A DNA stretch of 64,000 nucleotides from Bactericera cockerelli (taxonomy: Eukaryota; Arthropoda; Insecta; Hemiptera; Triozidae). The DNA is taken from NCBI GenBank assembly GCA_024516035.1, contig CM044960.1:17368183-17432182 (forward strand), in the 5' to 3' direction. Below are positions 1 through 10,168 of this stretch, piece by piece (the stretch's first letter is position 1; every line of letters starts with the position of its first letter). A program made the translations under genes and the position numbers. The notes beneath the pieces were generated by a model that was given only the letters and a program-made list of their open reading frames with translations, searched no databases and was not told the DNA's origin.

Positions 1-433
1 ACATAATGCTCAGTCCTTAGATTATGAGAGGAATGAAATATCGAAATGCAATGCTGGTTGCCTATACCCAATATTCGTGGGGCTAGTAATGACTAAAATT
101 TGCTTACCTTTTTTTAACTGATACCTACATAAGTATTGATTTGCTATTCATCAAATTTAGAATCTACTTTTTTTACTTTGCCTTTTTTCCAAACCTACTT
201 GGGGATGGCATATTTGTGAAAGTTAGAATGAAGAATCGATTAAGAAAAATCACTAGGAAAATAATTTTCAAGATAGATCAAATTGACTAGCTTCAAAATG
301 TAGGTACTAACCTGCTGTTGCTAGGACAATGCAACGTACCTTTGATTTAAGTTCATATTATACTAATTATTTTGATTAATTTTCAGAATGGGTTGATTTT
401 CATCGATGCTCTGTTTCACAATACTATCTACTA
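1..433. other. Unannotated AT-rich DNA
   Basis: AT-rich sequence left of the first foldback element. I see no coding frame, RNA gene or repeat structure in it. Confidence 0.5.
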
Positions 434-2090
434 TACAGGGTGTCCCACCAAACTTGGACACCTCAAATTACTCGGCCCCTGAAAGAGTTTTTGAAAAATA
501 AAAAAATCTAGGGTACATGTGCTAATTATGCGGTTTCAGTTATGAAATTTTTTTTATACAGGGTGGTTCAAAAGTCAGAAATTGAGGTGTCAACTTTCGA
601 TTTTTAAATAGATCGACCTGAATTTTATTTGATAATTTTACTTCTAAATGATTCCTGAGTACTTTTTTAAACAAAAATATTACATACAGGGTGGTTTTTT
701 TTCGACCAATTTTTTTTCTAAATCTTGAATAACTCAAGTTCGGTTAATTTTTTCGATAACAAGAATAGAATGTTTTTGTGTAATGAATACACGCACTTTC
801 AATTGGCATCAAAAAAATTTATACAGGGTGGTTCACAAGTGAAATAATGACTTGATTTTTTTTAAAACCGAGTTTTTTTAATTTTTTATTTAAGATTAAT
901 AATTCTCGTCTAATTTTACACATTTTTCGTTAGTCATATCGAAAATCAAAACTAAAGTGTTGTACAGGGTGAGACATAATTTTTTTGTAACACCCTGTAT
1001 ATGGGCAGTCAAAGAGACGCAAAATTAAATATAAAGACTAAATATGCAAGAAAAACTTTGATTTTTAATTAAACTAAAAAGTTATGGTTTTTTAACTAAT
1101 ATTGTCGCATGGACCACCCTGTAGATATTTTGTTAAACTATCATGTAGGTACTCTAAGTTGTATAAAATTCAACGAACACTTCGAATCATGTGGGAAAAA
1201 TAAGTAAAAAACACGAATTTGAAGCCATTTTCAATTTGGTGTCCACACTGAATGATTTTAAAACTTGAAATAAAAAGTAGGTAGGTGTAGACACAAAATT
1301 GAGCATGGCTTTTTGAATTAATTTTTTTTATTTCAGATTTGAACTCCTCGTTGAATTTTAGACAGTTTCGACTACCCATATGATGGTTTAAGAAAATATC
1401 TACAGGGTGGTCCATGCGACAATATTAGTAAAAACACCATAACTTTTTAGTTTAATTAAAAATCAAAGTTTTTCTTGCATATTTAGTCTTTATATTTAAT
1501 TTTGCGTCTCTTTGACTGCCCATATACAGGGTGTTACAAAAAAATTATGTCTCACCCTGTACAACACTTTAGTTTTGTTTTTCGATATGACTAACGAAAA
1601 ATGTGTAAAATTAGACGAGAATTATTAATCTTAAATAAAAAATTAAAAAAACTCGGTTTTAAAAAAAATCAAGTCATTATTTCACTTGTGAACCACCCTG
1701 TATAAATTTTTTTGATGCCAATTAAAAGTGCGTGTATTTATTACACAAAAACATTCTATTCTTGTTATCGAAAAAATTAACCGAACTTGAGTTATTCAAG
1801 ATTTAGAAAAAAAATTGGTCGAAAAAAAACCACCCTGTATGTAATATTTTTGTTTAAAAAAGTACTCAGGAATCATTTAGAAGTAAAATTATCAAATAAA
1901 ATTCAGGTCGATCCATTTAAAAATCGAAAGTTGACACCTCAATTTCTGACTTTTGAACCACCCTGTATAAAAAAAATTTCATAACTGAAACCGCATAATT
2001 AGCACATGTACCCTAGATTTTTTTATTTTTCAAAAACTCTTTCAAGGGCCGAGTGATTTGAGGTGTCCAAGTTTGGTGGGACACCCTGTA
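434..2090. mobile_element. Foldback element with 698-bp inverted arms
   Basis: Positions 434-1131 and 1393-2090 are reverse complements of equal length (698 bp) with only scattered substitutions, around a 261-bp spacer (1132-1392). The outer ends read TACAGGG and CCCTGTA, each bordered by TA (432-433 and 2091-2092), which fits a TA target duplication although the palindromic ends make this ambiguous. Inside the left arm TACAGGGTG recurs at 434, 557, 685, 822 and 963, and its complement CACCCTGTA at 991 and 1115, so each arm is a series of diverged ~120-140 bp units. The spacer still shows traces of older inverted pairing near 1143-1170 and 1350-1375. There is no transposase, so it would be non-autonomous. 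The two mirrored 65-residue ORFs (540-737 and 1787-1984) are by-products of the palindrome. Confidence 0.85.
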
Positions 2091-2092
2091 TA

Positions 2093-3391
2093 TCAGATTT
2101 TTCCAGGTTTTGATTTGAGCTTTCCACGAGGACTGAGAAACATAAACTACACTCCATGCATGTCACTTTGCAACTGGTAAATAAATATAAAACATATCGA
2201 GCAATAAAATATTACATTTCCCATGATGAACGGACTCGAATCCAAAACGGACCATGTTTATGGATACCCAGTGGATAGTTTTATGTGATACGTTGTCGTG
2301 GTATATTTATGTATGGGGTGTCATGGGGATGAGAAAATATTTTCTTTTCAGCTTGTAACCTACATACACTGTGCTACTTTGATTTTTCCCTGATTTAATG
2401 TAATTTAATATTGTCCAATTGTAAAACTATGAAACTGTAATTAATCATCAACGTTATTTAAACACAAATATACATTTAATCGATGCAAATTCAGTAATAA
2501 TAATAGATACGTTAGAAACGTTAGATATATGAGCAAAATTTTCATCGACAAGTTCTACACACACTAGGGCCGACCTTCGCTTTCTTCAGAATTCAGTCAA
2601 ACAGTAAAAGTTTAATATACAATCTTACAATACATAGTTACAATACAGCTTTAGTAAGCAATTAATCAAGAAGCAGCTATAATTTAGTAGGTATACTTTA
2701 ATGTAATTTTACTGCACAATAATTTAAGGAATTCAAGGCTTTGAACACTATCATTTGAAAATGTTCCGAAATTTAATAATCTCACAAAGAGATTTATACT
2801 TCCGTCTCCATGTAGATTATAAAATTTCATATAAAACAAATTCAAGGAAGCAGCGTAACCAAACTTACAAAACTACCTATACATTACGACACAAGTATCA
2901 CCCCTTCTTAGAAGAAATAAGATTAGAAAAGTTTTGTTAGAAGGTTAAGAAACATGTGAAAATAATTAAACCTGAAAAGAAGAATTATTGTTCCTAATCT
3001 TGTTAAGTTATTACTCCTAAGTTTGAGTGTGTTTCATGCAACAAGGAAACGAAATCCAAGATACTGCAAGTTTGCATGAGAAATCATCTGAATTAAGTAG
3101 AAGGTACTTGACACCTGTGCCTACAGAACTCTAGTTATACCCATCCTTTGTAGGCTAAACTCTGTATTTAATAACTGCTGTCTAGTGTAATCATTGCCAG
3201 AAGCAAAATAAGCTTCTTGGTTAGATAAAATTTGTAATAGAACAGTTATCAAGTAAGGTTGGTCGCAAAAAAAAGAAGAAATCAATTAAATTAAGCGCGT
3301 AACTGCAAGGTAGGTTTGTATGCTCTCTGTTGGTTAGAGAGAAAAATAGTAAATATATTTACTACAAATTGACATCACTGTGATGTTTGCC
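2093..3391. other. Unannotated AT-rich DNA
   Basis: About 1.3 kb between the foldback element and the LINE. It has only short ORFs and no recognisable repeat, RNA gene or splice-flanked exon. Confidence 0.45.
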
Positions 3392-3396
3392 GTAAA

Positions 3397-3400
<4 letters not shown>
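3392..3400. repeat. LINE target-site duplication, 3' side
   Basis: GTAAATACT sits directly beside the poly(A) tract. The same sequence occurs at 10160-10168. The following T residues can be counted either as duplication or as tail, so the true length is 9-12 bp. Confidence 0.85.
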
Positions 3401-3428
<28 letters not shown>

Positions 3429-3487
3429 CTGGTGAGGCGCTTTAACACTGCGATTGACAGGTCGTTCGCGCCGATTCCTCTAGGTAT
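3401..3487 (-). other. LINE 3' UTR and poly(A) tail
   Basis: On the minus strand ORF2 stops at 3488 and is followed by about 59 bases ending GTTAAAGCGCCTCACCAG, then a run of A (T on the plus strand, 3400-3428). No AATAAA signal is seen. The terminal GTTAAA-CCNCAC pattern resembles the 3' end of poly(A)-ending SINE copies in this window (26580-26815 and 45116-45225). Confidence 0.8.
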
Positions 3488-6400
3488 TCATATTAGCGTG
3501 TATAGGTTAATTCTTTTAAGGTAACACAAAAGTGAATCGACACTCTCGACATTGTCAATCAGAGCAGGAGGAACCGGGAGGGATGATCGAATATTGGCAT
3601 GATTAGAACATGTTAACATGTGCTGAACCGATAGGATTTCGCCGCAGCTACAATTAGGTGGTGCGATACGCTTGAATAGGAAACTATGCGTAGCTCTAGT
3701 ATGTCCAATCCTCATTCGGCATAGCACAACTTCTTCATATCTATTTGTTCTGTCACTGGAACACCAGTAACCAATAAGTGGTTTAATGGTTTTCAATTTA
3801 TTAGTGTTAGGGATGGTGTCCCATGAAAGTTGCCAGAGTGATTTGGTCAGTTTGGATGCGAACTTTTTAAAGTCGTCAGGGGAGCAGAGTTTAAGAGGAG
3901 GGACAGATGCAATAGGATTGCGCGCTAATCTATCCACAGCCTCATTACCTTGGATTCCTGTATGGGAAGGACACCACAGGAATACTATGGTCTTTCCAGT
4001 AGTAAGTAGGTCCCGCCAGCAAGTGATAGCTTGTGCAACTATAGGATTGGTATTGCTACCATTAGACAGGGCAGCTAAAGAGCTTCTTGAATCAGAAATT
4101 ATTGCATATTTTAATCCTGGTAAGAATTTGATATGCTTAAGACATAATAGTAAGGCAACAAGCTTAGATGTAAAAACAGAATTGACGTCATTTAAAACAA
4201 AAGAAGATACAATATGATGATCTATGGTATAAGCGCAGCTAGTAGAATCAGCCGATTTTGAACCATCGGTAAAGCAGAGTTTGTAGTCTTGATATTTTAA
4301 ATGTATTAATTCTTTAAATAGCTGTTGGAAAACAATATCAGAGATATTTTCTTTCTTATCAAATGAGAGACCAAGATCTATCTTAGGGGTATCTACCGAC
4401 CATGGAGGCATAACCTTAGCATAGGGCGCCAATTCGCTATTCTCTAAAGTGTTCATAAAGGTGTTCAACTCCTTGACCCTTAAGTAAAGTGGTTTGGGTT
4501 TACTAGAAGGATAAACAGTGTCAGTTAGGTTTGAGTTGAAAAGACAGTCATGAACGGGATTAGAGGGGCAGCTGGAAATTTTAACGACATAATTCATCGC
4601 AAGCTGAGATCTTCTGAGAGGAAGCGGAAGAATACATGATTCTACCAGAAGGCTGGGAACAGGGCTAGTTCTCAAGGCTCCTGTGGCAATCCTAATACCA
4701 GAATTATGGACAGGGTTCAGTCTGTTCAACACATGTTCCTTTGCAGAACCATAAACAAGACAACCATAATCAAGTATGGGAAGAATGTATGATTTATACA
4801 GCATTAAAAGTGTAGAACGGCGAACACCGAAGCGCTTGTTTGAAACCATTTTTAAAACATTAATGGCCCGAAGTGACTTCTCTTTCACTAATTGTACATG
4901 GGAAGACCAATTCATTTTGGAATCCCAAATCATACCTAGAAACTTGGTTTTTTCGACGAAGTTAAGTGGCACACCATCATAAAGCAACGGAGGCCGAGTG
5001 CAATTACGTGACCTTGAAAAATGTATACAGACCGATTTGGATGGATCAGCCGTAAAAACCAATCCATTCAATTTCGACCAGTTAGATATGTTGTTCAAAG
5101 TAGCTTGTAGTCGCGTAACAAGGGATTCAATAGCTTTACCCCTGCTTATGATGAGAAGGTCGTCGATGAATAAGAGCCGGCGCAGCGGTAACTTTATAAA
5201 GTCCAGCAAGTCATCCATAAAGACTATGAACAATAGCGGACTGAGTGACGAGCCTTGGACTATGCCATTACTTAGGTCGAAAGAATCAGAAAGGTGTCCA
5301 TTGCATTTTACCTGGATTTTTCTATTATAGAGAAAATTTTGGAGGTATAACAGTAAATGACCGTTGATACCAAAATCCAATAGCTTCTTCAGTATTTTGT
5401 GTCTCCAGGTCATGTCAAAGGCCTTCTGAACATCTAAAAATGCTGCCAGAATATGCTCTTTGTTGGCAAACCCTTGAGTCACTTCATGCTCTAAATATAC
5501 CAAATTATCCATGGTAGATCTTTTGAATCTACCACCACTTTGACAAGGGTTAAGACAACCTTTTCTTTCAAGTATCCAAAACAATCTCTTATTGACCATT
5601 TTCTCAAGTATTTTACCACTACAGTTTAGTAGAGAGATTGGTCGATAACTGGTCGGTAAAGTTTTATCTTTACCGGGTTTCGGTAGCGGTAAGATGTGAG
5701 CAGAAGACCAGAGAGATGGAAATTTCCCTGATGTCCAAATGAAATTGAAGAAATCTAAGAGTTTTTCTAATGCTATATTTGGCAAATTTTTCAACAGCAC
5801 ATACGAAATACCATCGGGTCCAGCAGCTTTTGAGGTACATTTAGAAAGAACATTTGCCATTTCATGGTATTTGAAAGGTTTATTGTATTCGTGACTATCA
5901 TTAAGGTTAGGGGTGATGATCTCACTTTCAGATGCAATTTTATGTGTGAGAAAGTCACTAGGATAATTCTCATTGGAAGATACGTTCGAAAAATGAGCGC
6001 CTAGAGAATTTGCAATTGAAGAATTATCAAAAAGAAGACCATCACCGTTGATACTGTCTCTAATGGCCGGAATATGCCTTGAGATATATTTCCCACGTAA
6101 CTTGCCCATTTTGTGGAATAATTCACCTGACGTCATCGAATGGTCAATCGATTCCACAAAATTGGTCCAACCTTTTTGCTTTTTATCTCTGGTTGTTCTC
6201 CGAGCAACAGCACGAGCCCTCATAAAGGCGACCCTATTATCAGCGGAGGGATGTTTTCTCAGGGCTCGAAGACACTTGCGCCTATTTCGAATAACTACCT
6301 TAACCTCATCATCCCACCAGGGAACAGGAAGACGATGAGGAGGTAATTTTTTCTCAGGAATAGCGGCATCAGCAGCAGATAATATGGAATTATTAAACAG

Positions 6401-7207
6401 TGAGAGTGTAAAATCAATATCACTATTATTGACAGGAAAATTGAAATCAATACGTTCCCTGTATAAATCCCAATTGGCTTTATCGTAATTCCATATTTTC
6501 TGTGCAGGTGTAGATATCTGAGATATTTCACAGGGAGAAGGAACATTTGAAGAAATAACAATGGGAAAGTGCCCAGAGAAACAAAGATCATTTTCAACCT
6601 TGAACGACAAGTCAGGGAAAATTAAAGATGAACAGAGAGACAGGTCAATCGCTGTGTGACTCAGATGGGTAAGGCTGTAGTGTGTAGGTTCCCCTGTATT
6701 CAGGAGGTGAACATTGCTATTATTGAGGATGAATTTTTCAACCTCTTTGCCTTTAACATCAAGTTTCGAATCCCCCCAGAGAGGATTGTGGGCGTTAAAA
6801 TCACCCACAAGTAAGTAAGGATGGGGTAATTGAGACTCAATGTTAGACAAATCAGACTCTGAAAAAACCAAGTGGGGGGGAAAATAGACATTACAAAAAC
6901 ATATAGGATCAGCAAAATGAGTCAATTTAACTTGAACAGCAACATACTGTAAGTTTGTATTGACAATTATCTGTTTAGAAAAGCAAGAGCTTAAGACAAA
7001 GGTAATGACACCTCCACAAGCATTATTGCCATCAAGGTAATCATGCCTGAAGGAATCATATGTTTTCAAATTAATATTTTTTGAGGGAGTCAAGCGTGAC
7101 TCTTGTATACAAATAACAGGGGGTTGGAATTTTTTCACAAGACATTTTAACTCATCAAAATGGTTCAATATGCCATTTATATTCCATTGTACTAGAATGT
7201 TATTCAT
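3488..7207 (-). CDS. LINE ORF2: endonuclease / reverse transcriptase / RNase H
   Basis: A 1239-residue polyprotein that nicks target DNA and reverse-transcribes the element RNA in place. The APE-like endonuclease covers about residues 1-220, with N11, E36, GDFNAH at 135-140 and TAIDL at 185-189. The position of the usual Ser-Asp-His reads Ser-Gly-His (211-213), so an Asp is missing. The reverse transcriptase spans about 450-800, with LDVQKAFD (591-598), QGSSLSP (651-657) and the catalytic FIDD (680-683, usually FADD). RNase H spans about 975-1100, with D981, D1039 and D1092, but the expected Glu is Lys1015, one G-to-A change away. A Cys/His cluster lies near 1163-1203, including CSCGE and HMLTC. 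The start chosen is the first Met, since the endonuclease motif begins within ten residues. It lies 794 bp after ORF1, so it probably depends on reinitiation or internal entry. Confidence 0.93.
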   Translation of the reverse strand: MNNILVQWNINGILNHFDELKCLVKKFQPPVICIQESRLTPSKNINLKTYDSFRHDYLDGNNACGGVITFVLSSCFSKQIIVNTNLQYVAVQVKLTHFADPICFCNVYFPPHLVFSESDLSNIESQLPHPYLLVGDFNAHNPLWGDSKLDVKGKEVEKFILNNSNVHLLNTGEPTHYSLTHLSHTAIDLSLCSSLIFPDLSFKVENDLCFSGHFPIVISSNVPSPCEISQISTPAQKIWNYDKANWDLYRERIDFNFPVNNSDIDFTLSLFNNSILSAADAAIPEKKLPPHRLPVPWWDDEVKVVIRNRRKCLRALRKHPSADNRVAFMRARAVARRTTRDKKQKGWTNFVESIDHSMTSGELFHKMGKLRGKYISRHIPAIRDSINGDGLLFDNSSIANSLGAHFSNVSSNENYPSDFLTHKIASESEIITPNLNDSHEYNKPFKYHEMANVLSKCTSKAAGPDGISYVLLKNLPNIALEKLLDFFNFIWTSGKFPSLWSSAHILPLPKPGKDKTLPTSYRPISLLNCSGKILEKMVNKRLFWILERKGCLNPCQSGGRFKRSTMDNLVYLEHEVTQGFANKEHILAAFLDVQKAFDMTWRHKILKKLLDFGINGHLLLYLQNFLYNRKIQVKCNGHLSDSFDLSNGIVQGSSLSPLLFIVFMDDLLDFIKLPLRRLLFIDDLLIISRGKAIESLVTRLQATLNNISNWSKLNGLVFTADPSKSVCIHFSRSRNCTRPPLLYDGVPLNFVEKTKFLGMIWDSKMNWSSHVQLVKEKSLRAINVLKMVSNKRFGVRRSTLLMLYKSYILPILDYGCLVYGSAKEHVLNRLNPVHNSGIRIATGALRTSPVPSLLVESCILPLPLRRSQLAMNYVVKISSCPSNPVHDCLFNSNLTDTVYPSSKPKPLYLRVKELNTFMNTLENSELAPYAKVMPPWSVDTPKIDLGLSFDKKENISDIVFQQLFKELIHLKYQDYKLCFTDGSKSADSTSCAYTIDHHIVSSFVLNDVNSVFTSKLVALLLCLKHIKFLPGLKYAIISDSRSSLAALSNGSNTNPIVAQAITCWRDLLTTGKTIVFLWCPSHTGIQGNEAVDRLARNPIASVPPLKLCSPDDFKKFASKLTKSLWQLSWDTIPNTNKLKTIKPLIGYWCSSDRTNRYEEVVLCRMRIGHTRATHSFLFKRIAPPNCSCGEILSVQHMLTCSNHANIRSSLPVPPALIDNVESVDSLLCYLKRINLYTLI

Positions 7208-8001
7208 TCTTTCTCATAAAAAAAAGAAGAAGAAAAAGAAAAGAAAACCACAATATTTATGTCACTAGCAGGAGGTGTAAAAACCCTCCGAAAGAAAATA
7301 ATACACTTTGGCAATTTGACTTTTCAATCATCGCAAGCACGTATTTCACCCTGATCATAATAATTTTATTAGAAAAAAAAGGATGGAAAAAAAAGTAAAA
7401 AAAGAAAAGGTGTCATAACCTAGTATCAGTCAGAGGTTATCGTGTACCTCAAGATATGGTCGGTCCCAATTCAGATATCCAAAAGGATAAAGCATATAAA
7501 ACCAAGCGGAAGTTACAGTTGAACGGATGACAAGATGCGATCGGCACAGAACAACACAGTAGCCACATCCAAGGCACGATGGCCGAGTTGCGGTAAAATA
7601 AATAATCTAGGGTGTACATTGCCACGGCACTCGTTACCGGGTTATAATATGTCAATAATAATTCACCTCTAGGAGGTTGTCTGGCTATAATGATCGTTTG
7701 TCCCGTCTTCTCTACTTCATGACATATTTTCATATGCCACGATCAAGGTATATATGCTGGGAAATCTAGGCTGGTAGGAAAGGACACCTATCATAATATA
7801 AAATGGCGGACGGGAAAGGAAATATCATGCAGTAAGGTAAGGATTGATCAGTTGAGTGTGAAGAGAAAAAATTATTTGCTAGTAGGATGATGTAAGACAT
7901 AAGTATTGGATTAAAGAGGAGAAGAAAGAAGAGGAGTAGAATAGGGAAAGAAAGGGAGGAAGGAAAGGAGGGGGAAAAAGGGGAAGGAAAAGAATAACAT
8001 T
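7208..8001 (-). other. LINE inter-ORF spacer
   Basis: A 794-bp region between the ORF1 stop and the ORF2 start. It has purine-rich tracts on the plus strand at 7205-7260 and 7380-7410 and around 7915-7995. Short ORFs here are low-complexity shadows. The Drosophila I factor also has a long spacer at this place, so I read it as a normal part of the element. Confidence 0.7.
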
Positions 8002-9444
8002 TTAGGATTGAGGACAAATTGACAAAATAGCCTTGTTAAGGTTATTTAACCTGTTTTTCACAAGTCTGTGTGAAATAACAGTTGGGTCTAGCACGAGCTT
8101 TTCTAGTAAAGATGAAACAAAGTGAGGGTCCATATTATAATTAGATTTTATAATCTCTATCTTCCTTTTCCCATTTTGATTTTTTAGATCTTCAATGAGG
8201 TGTAAAATTACTTCAGGGTCAACTGAAGGCTCGCATTCTTTAATCAGAGGGACTAAGATCTTTAGATCACTGGGTTGGTCAACACAGACCTTTTTATCAG
8301 TGCTGATGTTATCAGGGGAGGAACTACTTCCACGCTTCTTACCACCCAACACACCGCCTGACTGACTCTTGAGAGACTCCAAAACCATGTCACTATCATC
8401 ATTATCAATAGCGGTCTTATTTGAGACATCGTCACTAACAGAAGTGTTCACCTGAGTAGAGGGATCTACTTCTACGGAAGGGGTGAGAGAAGGATGAACT
8501 TCTGCTGTTGTGATGACAACATTCGATTGGAGAACCTGAGGGGTTGGAGAGTCCTGTGACTCTTGGGAGAAAACACTAGGAGGAGGAGGACTTGGGATTA
8601 TGGGAGCAGAAATAGGAAGGATAGGGGATACCTCTATTTCGTTAAGTCCAGACGGGGAACCTACAGCCGTCCGCGAGGCAAACGCAGGGAGAAACATAGA
8701 GGTCATGGCATTCTCTTTTAGTGGAGGCGCCAGTGGAACATTTGGTAAAACAGGTTCATTGACCTTAGAGAGCCGCTCTTGAGCAAGGTTATTGGGCATA
8801 GGGCAGGTTCTAACAAAATGGCCTTCACCCTGACACCTGAAGCACTTGGCTTTATCAATAATAATGTATACTTTATGATAATAATTTTCAAAGAATACAT
8901 TGATAGAGGCTGGAAGGTCCAATACCTCCTCTACCAACACTGTTCTTCTAAACCCGATCAAATGGCTAAAACGCTCATTACGAACACCTAAGGTAACGAA
9001 TTTCATAGGCGACATAACTTTTGTATATTTCGCAAGCTCAGTAGTAATCAGTGAGTCAGGCATACCGGGTTTAGTATTACACAAAAATATTTTGTGTCCG
9101 TTATTTACAAGTTTTCTCACAGTGAGAGGTTTACCAGCTATGACGACTTGAGGATTGTTGTCATAAAATTTTAAAACCTCAGCCTCATTGGTCAAATAGA
9201 TTTTAATTGAATCGCTGCTTTTTCCAGCAAAAACCATTTTCTGGTCCCCCACGATGTCCCCAATGGCGCAGAGGTACTGCTCCATTGTAATGGACGAGTC
9301 AAAGGGGAGAGAAAACCCACAAGAATCAGACAAGTACAAATTGTCAATTTTAGGAACATGAGTAGGAGCAGGGTATTTACTGTAACCTGGTCTCGGTACA
9401 TAGGAAACCCGAGAGTTACTTTTGAATAGATCAGAGTATTGCAT
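8002..9444 (-). CDS. LINE ORF1: gag-like nucleic-acid-binding protein
   Basis: A 480-residue protein expected to coat the LINE RNA in the ribonucleoprotein particle. The N-terminal ~195 residues form a folded region with hydrophobic strands such as VFAGKSSDSIKIYL, typical of I-group ORF1 proteins. One CCHC zinc knuckle, CFRCQGEGHFVRTC, lies at residues 201-214. The segment from about 225 to 400 is rich in Pro, Ser, Thr and acidic residues and is probably disordered. The C-terminal ~80 residues are Leu/Ile/Lys-rich and helical. Jockey-type ORF1 usually carries three knuckles, whereas a single one fits the I/Nimb group. The start is the first ATG, 715 bp from the element 5' end, and the frame has no stops. 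Confidence 0.88.
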   Translation of the reverse strand: MQYSDLFKSNSRVSYVPRPGYSKYPAPTHVPKIDNLYLSDSCGFSLPFDSSITMEQYLCAIGDIVGDQKMVFAGKSSDSIKIYLTNEAEVLKFYDNNPQVVIAGKPLTVRKLVNNGHKIFLCNTKPGMPDSLITTELAKYTKVMSPMKFVTLGVRNERFSHLIGFRRTVLVEEVLDLPASINVFFENYYHKVYIIIDKAKCFRCQGEGHFVRTCPMPNNLAQERLSKVNEPVLPNVPLAPPLKENAMTSMFLPAFASRTAVGSPSGLNEIEVSPILPISAPIIPSPPPPSVFSQESQDSPTPQVLQSNVVITTAEVHPSLTPSVEVDPSTQVNTSVSDDVSNKTAIDNDDSDMVLESLKSQSGGVLGGKKRGSSSSPDNISTDKKVCVDQPSDLKILVPLIKECEPSVDPEVILHLIEDLKNQNGKRKIEIIKSNYNMDPHFVSSLLEKLVLDPTVISHRLVKNRLNNLNKAILSICPQS

Positions 9445-10126
9445 TATAATTGAGTAAAGAAATACTGAAATGTATGAGAATTAATATAATTAATTAATAT
9501 ACACTCGTTAGGATCAGAAAAGTTGACGCATAATAATGTAAATAATAAAAACACGCATAAAAATTGAAAATCATGTAAAGTGTTTCAATCAGATGGTAAA
9601 TAAACAAAAATAAACAGTAAACAAACTACAGGAAATGAAAGACAAGGAAAATTCTTACCGCCTCAGCTACGGGGCTTACAGCACTAAACTTACGGACGCG
9701 TTGCCATTGCAACGAAAACCTTGAAAAATAACAAACTCATAATTTGCACAGAAATAGGCCACAGAAACGAAAAATGATAAAAATGAGAAATAATTAATGA
9801 AGAGCATTATAATAAATTACAACAATTGAAAATCACGGTTATGAAAGTTGGCGAAAACGTTATAATTTATGATAGTTATGCTATGATTATAAGCTCATTT
9901 TGGCTAGGATATCACACAATAACAACAATTTTCACTTTGGGAAAAGCTAGATTTTTTTATACAGGTATGACAGAAACGATAAAAAATAAGGGAAAACGTT
10001 AAGGAAAAGTTTTTTTAATAGCAATTTATTAATCACCTCAAAAAAATACACCAGTGTGCAAAAACTGATAATAATGAAATCATTATTTCTTGAAAAAATT
10101 ATTTATAAGCGGGAGCACTGAAAAAT
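9445..10126 (-). other. LINE 5' UTR
   Basis: The leader between the promoter and the ORF1 ATG. It is AT-rich apart from a GC-richer block at 9660-9720. No upstream ORF of note is seen. It is bounded on the right by the target-site duplication at 10160. Confidence 0.65.
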
Positions 10127-10159
10127 CGACCGGACGCGGAAAACTATCGACGAGGAATG
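10127..10159 (-). promoter_or_regulatory. Internal LINE promoter: Inr plus DPE
   Basis: The element starts CATTCC on the minus strand, and with the flanking base this reads CCATTCC, matching the initiator YYANWYY. Taking the A at 10158 as +1, GGTCG falls at exactly +28 to +32 (10131-10127) and matches the downstream promoter element RGWYV. This TATA-less Inr+DPE layout is known for Drosophila I and jockey elements and lets the transcript include its own promoter. Its presence at the extreme end supports full length. Confidence 0.75.
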
Positions 10160-10168
10160 GTAAATACT
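10160..10168. repeat. LINE target-site duplication, 5' side
   Basis: GTAAATACT (followed by TTT) repeats the sequence at 3392-3400 and directly abuts the element 5' end. Confidence 0.85.

Larger units (their letters stand above)
3401..10159 (-). mobile_element. Full-length I-clade non-LTR retrotransposon
   Basis: A 6.76-kb LINE read on the minus strand. In transcript order it has a ~715-bp 5' UTR (10159-9445), ORF1 (9444-8002), a 794-bp spacer, ORF2 (7207-3488), a short 3' UTR and a 29-base poly(A) ending at 3400. The sequence GTAAATACTTTT lies at both edges (from 3392 and from 10160) and is the target-site duplication, so both ends are defined. ORF1 has a single CCHC knuckle. ORF2 has an APE-like endonuclease, reverse transcriptase, RNase H and a C-terminal Cys/His cluster. 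That set, together with a long inter-ORF spacer like that of the Drosophila I factor, points to the I/Nimb group. Both ORFs are uninterrupted, so the copy is young. Confidence 0.92.

Noticed and set aside
540..1984. Two mirrored 65-residue ORFs in the first foldback element (540-737 and 1787-1984)
   Set aside because: They are the same sequence in opposite arms of a palindrome. The peptide is Lys/Phe/Asn-rich with no motif and the frame follows from the AT-rich repeat.
3786..6346. Plus-strand ORFs opposite LINE ORF2
   Set aside because: Antisense shadows of a long coding frame, with no independent motifs.
7449..8017. ORFs in the LINE spacer (94 and 83 residues)
   Set aside because: The 83-residue frame is a low-complexity Ser/Phe/Pro shadow of a purine tract. 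The 94-residue one has no motif and lies between ORF1 and ORF2.
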